Positions 5,437-6,178 of a DNA stretch of 6,178 nucleotides are shown here, in pieces (the stretch's first letter is position 1; each line of letters opens with the position of its first letter). A program made the translations under genes and the position numbers. This stretch comes from Candidatus Bathyarchaeota archaeon (GTDB lineage: Archaea; Thermoproteota; Bathyarchaeia; TCS64): the NCBI GenBank assembly GCA_030602935.1, contig JAUVYU010000051.1, positions 1-6,178 on the forward strand. The letters run 5' to 3'. Under the pieces are notes generated by a model. That model saw nothing but the letters and a program-made list of their open reading frames with translations, was not told the origin of the DNA and ran no database searches.

Positions 5437-5901
5437 TCATCGGATGTAGAAGCCAGTCCCAGTCTCCCGGGGGACCTGACCTAGCTGTGCTAGCTCCTTC
5501 AGGGACTCGATCATGAGGGGCTGAATCCTCGCAACATCCGTCAGCGACAGGATGCCTAGCAGCTCCGAGTCAGCGCTGTCGCCGCTCATCACGGGGAGCT
5601 TCTTGATCTTCTTCATCACCATCGTCTGAACTGCGTCCTCCAGCGGAGTGGTCGGCTGAACGACGATGACGGGGCACGTCATGATCTCCTTGACGTAGAC
5701 CTTCTCGGCGTCACGACCCTTCGCGACCACGCGGGTCATGATATCCTTCTCCGTCAGGATGCCCTTCATCTTCCCATCTTCTAGAACGATGACGCTGCTG
5801 ATCCCGTAAAGGCTCATTACTCGCGCGGCGTACTTCACGGAGAACCCCGCCTCAATGGTAACGACGTCCCTAGCCATGATATCCTCGACTACAAGCGACA
5901 A
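5437..5901 (-). CDS. Stand-alone tandem CBS-domain protein
   Basis: This 154-residue cytoplasmic protein consists of two CBS domains (about 5-60 and 69-126) and a short tail. Such pairs form one Bateman module that usually binds AMP, ADP, ATP or S-adenosyl compounds and regulates a partner. Both repeats carry the nucleotide-contact pattern G-x-x-T/S-x-x-D: G47, T50, D53 in GILTEKD and G116, S119, D122 in GILSLTD. Each opens with the typical hydrophobic-acidic D/EIM motif. No catalytic, DNA-binding or membrane part is fused. The start is TTG at 5901, because a start at the internal ATG (codon 9) would cut the first domain and GGTGG lies six bases before the TTG. It converges on the corrinoid activator with a three-base gap. 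The ligand and partner cannot be read from sequence. Confidence 0.9.
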   Translation of the reverse strand: MSLVVEDIMARDVVTIEAGFSVKYAARVMSLYGISSVIVLEDGKMKGILTEKDIMTRVVAKGRDAEKVYVKEIMTCPVIVVQPTTPLEDAVQTMVMKKIKKLPVMSGDSADSELLGILSLTDVARIQPLMIESLKELAQLGQVPRETGTGFYIR

Positions 5902-5905
5902 ACCT

Positions 5906-5912
5906 ATCCACC
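5906..5912 (-). promoter_or_regulatory. Ribosome binding site supporting the TTG start of the CBS gene
   Basis: The minus strand reads GGTGGAT, a near match to the complement of the archaeal 16S tail (AGGAGGTGAT). Its GGTGG core ends six bases before the TTG at 5901. This favours the unusual TTG start over the internal ATG. Confidence 0.45.
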
Positions 5913-5946
5913 GATCCCAGAGAAACGACGCCAGAGCGTATGAAAG

Positions 5947-5955
5947 GCTTTATGG
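5947..5955 (-). promoter_or_regulatory. Candidate TATA box for the CBS gene
   Basis: The minus strand reads CCATAAAGC, which would start transcription near 5925 and give a leader of about 25 nt that contains the ribosome-binding site. A more AT-rich alternative, ATATAATAT (minus strand, 5978-5986), lies further upstream and would start near 5956. The two cannot be ranked firmly. Confidence 0.35.
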
Positions 5956-6029
5956 TAAACAAAACTAGATGAATGGGATATTATATCGATACACCAACTC
6001 ATAGTAAGGGCGAATTAAAAGAAAGAACA

Positions 6030-6044
6030 ATGCGGAAACCGCAT
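6030..6044. repeat. Short perfect hairpin, 6-bp stem
   Basis: ATGCGG (6030-6035) and CCGCAT (6039-6044) are exact reverse complements around the loop AAA. The stem is GC-rich and tight, but no oligo-T follows directly, so it is not an obvious terminator on either strand. Confidence 0.4.
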
Positions 6045-6049
6045 CTACT

Positions 6050-6068
6050 GGGTAGGGGGAGGGGGGGG
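6050..6068 (+). other. G-rich run, possible G-quadruplex
   Basis: The plus strand has three G tracts of 3, 5 and 8 bases separated by TA and A. The 8-G tract can supply two runs of three, so four G-triplets with short loops are available, which is the sequence requirement for a G-quadruplex. Long homopolymers are also prone to assembly error, so the exact G count is uncertain. Confidence 0.45.
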
Positions 6069-6178
6069 TCATGCATCTACGTCTGAATAACCCGCTGACC
6101 AACGAAAGGAACGCAGGAAACGCTCCAATCCGATCCCGTTCAGGGCAAAAAGACCGTGAATAACAGCCAAATACTATA

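Larger units (their letters stand above)
5956..6178. other. Gene-poor right end of the window
   Basis: No confident gene is visible here. The stretch holds an AT-rich block with TATA-like sequences, a 6-bp hairpin (6030-6044), a G-rich run (6050-6068) and a 30-codon plus-strand open frame (6071-6163). That frame follows a GGAGG-containing purine run at a suitable distance, but its product has no recognisable family and it is too short to support from sequence alone. The next gene is presumably beyond the right edge. I see no tRNA or CRISPR repeat. Confidence 0.5.

Noticed and set aside
6120..6178. T-arm-like CCCGTTCAGGG suggesting a tRNA end
   Set aside because: The stem is only three pairs, and no acceptor, D or anticodon arm can be built around it.
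1..6178. CRISPR array, insertion sequence or new multi-gene defence system
   Set aside because: No spaced repeats, transposase, nuclease or toxin-antitoxin gene is visible; all confident genes are replication, repair, metabolism or CBS sensor genes.

Overview
The window looks like chromosomal DNA of an anaerobic archaeon, probably of the TACK / Bathyarchaeia type. Every confident gene is archaeal in type: MCM helicase, a GINS subunit, an Ogg2-type 8-oxoguanine glycosylase, MtnA, a RACo-like corrinoid-protein activator and a stand-alone double-CBS protein. Arginine is often AGG, coding DNA is GC-rich, and the gene-free stretches are clearly AT-rich with TATA-like boxes at archaeal spacing. The lineage is inferred from gene content and style; no rRNA or other marker in the window settles it.

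Layout. Positions 1-615 (minus) hold the N-terminal 205 codons of MCM, whose ATPase part lies beyond the left edge. Positions 616-1057 are AT-rich, with no convincing gene but with several inverted repeats. Positions 1058-1582 (minus) encode a GINS subunit with Gins23-type domain order, so two subunits of the archaeal CMG helicase sit in one orientation. A divergent promoter region (about 1583-1735) separates it from ogg (1736-2395, plus). This is followed at 59 bp by mtnA (2455-3537, plus) and at 51 bp by a RACo-family activator (3589-5433, plus). A double-CBS gene (5437-5901, minus) converges on the activator with three bases between the stop codons. Positions 5902-6178 are gene-poor and hold TATA-like sites, a short hairpin and a very G-rich run.

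How the genes fit together. The left part is a replication module (Gins23 plus MCM), with a base-excision repair glycosylase divergently beside it. The right part is metabolic: MtnA isomerises 5-methylthioribose 1-phosphate in methylthioadenosine salvage, and the RACo-like protein probably uses ATP to reactivate Co(II) corrinoid proteins, as expected in an organism with a Wood-Ljungdahl pathway or corrinoid methyltransferases. The CBS protein is probably an adenine-nucleotide sensor with an unknown partner.

I did not find a new defence system, mobile element, CRISPR array, tRNA or rRNA. The points most worth checking are the structured AT-rich gap between gins23 and mcm, the start and promoter of ogg, the atypical RGAG motif of MtnA beside a corrinoid activator, and the G-rich tract near the right end.
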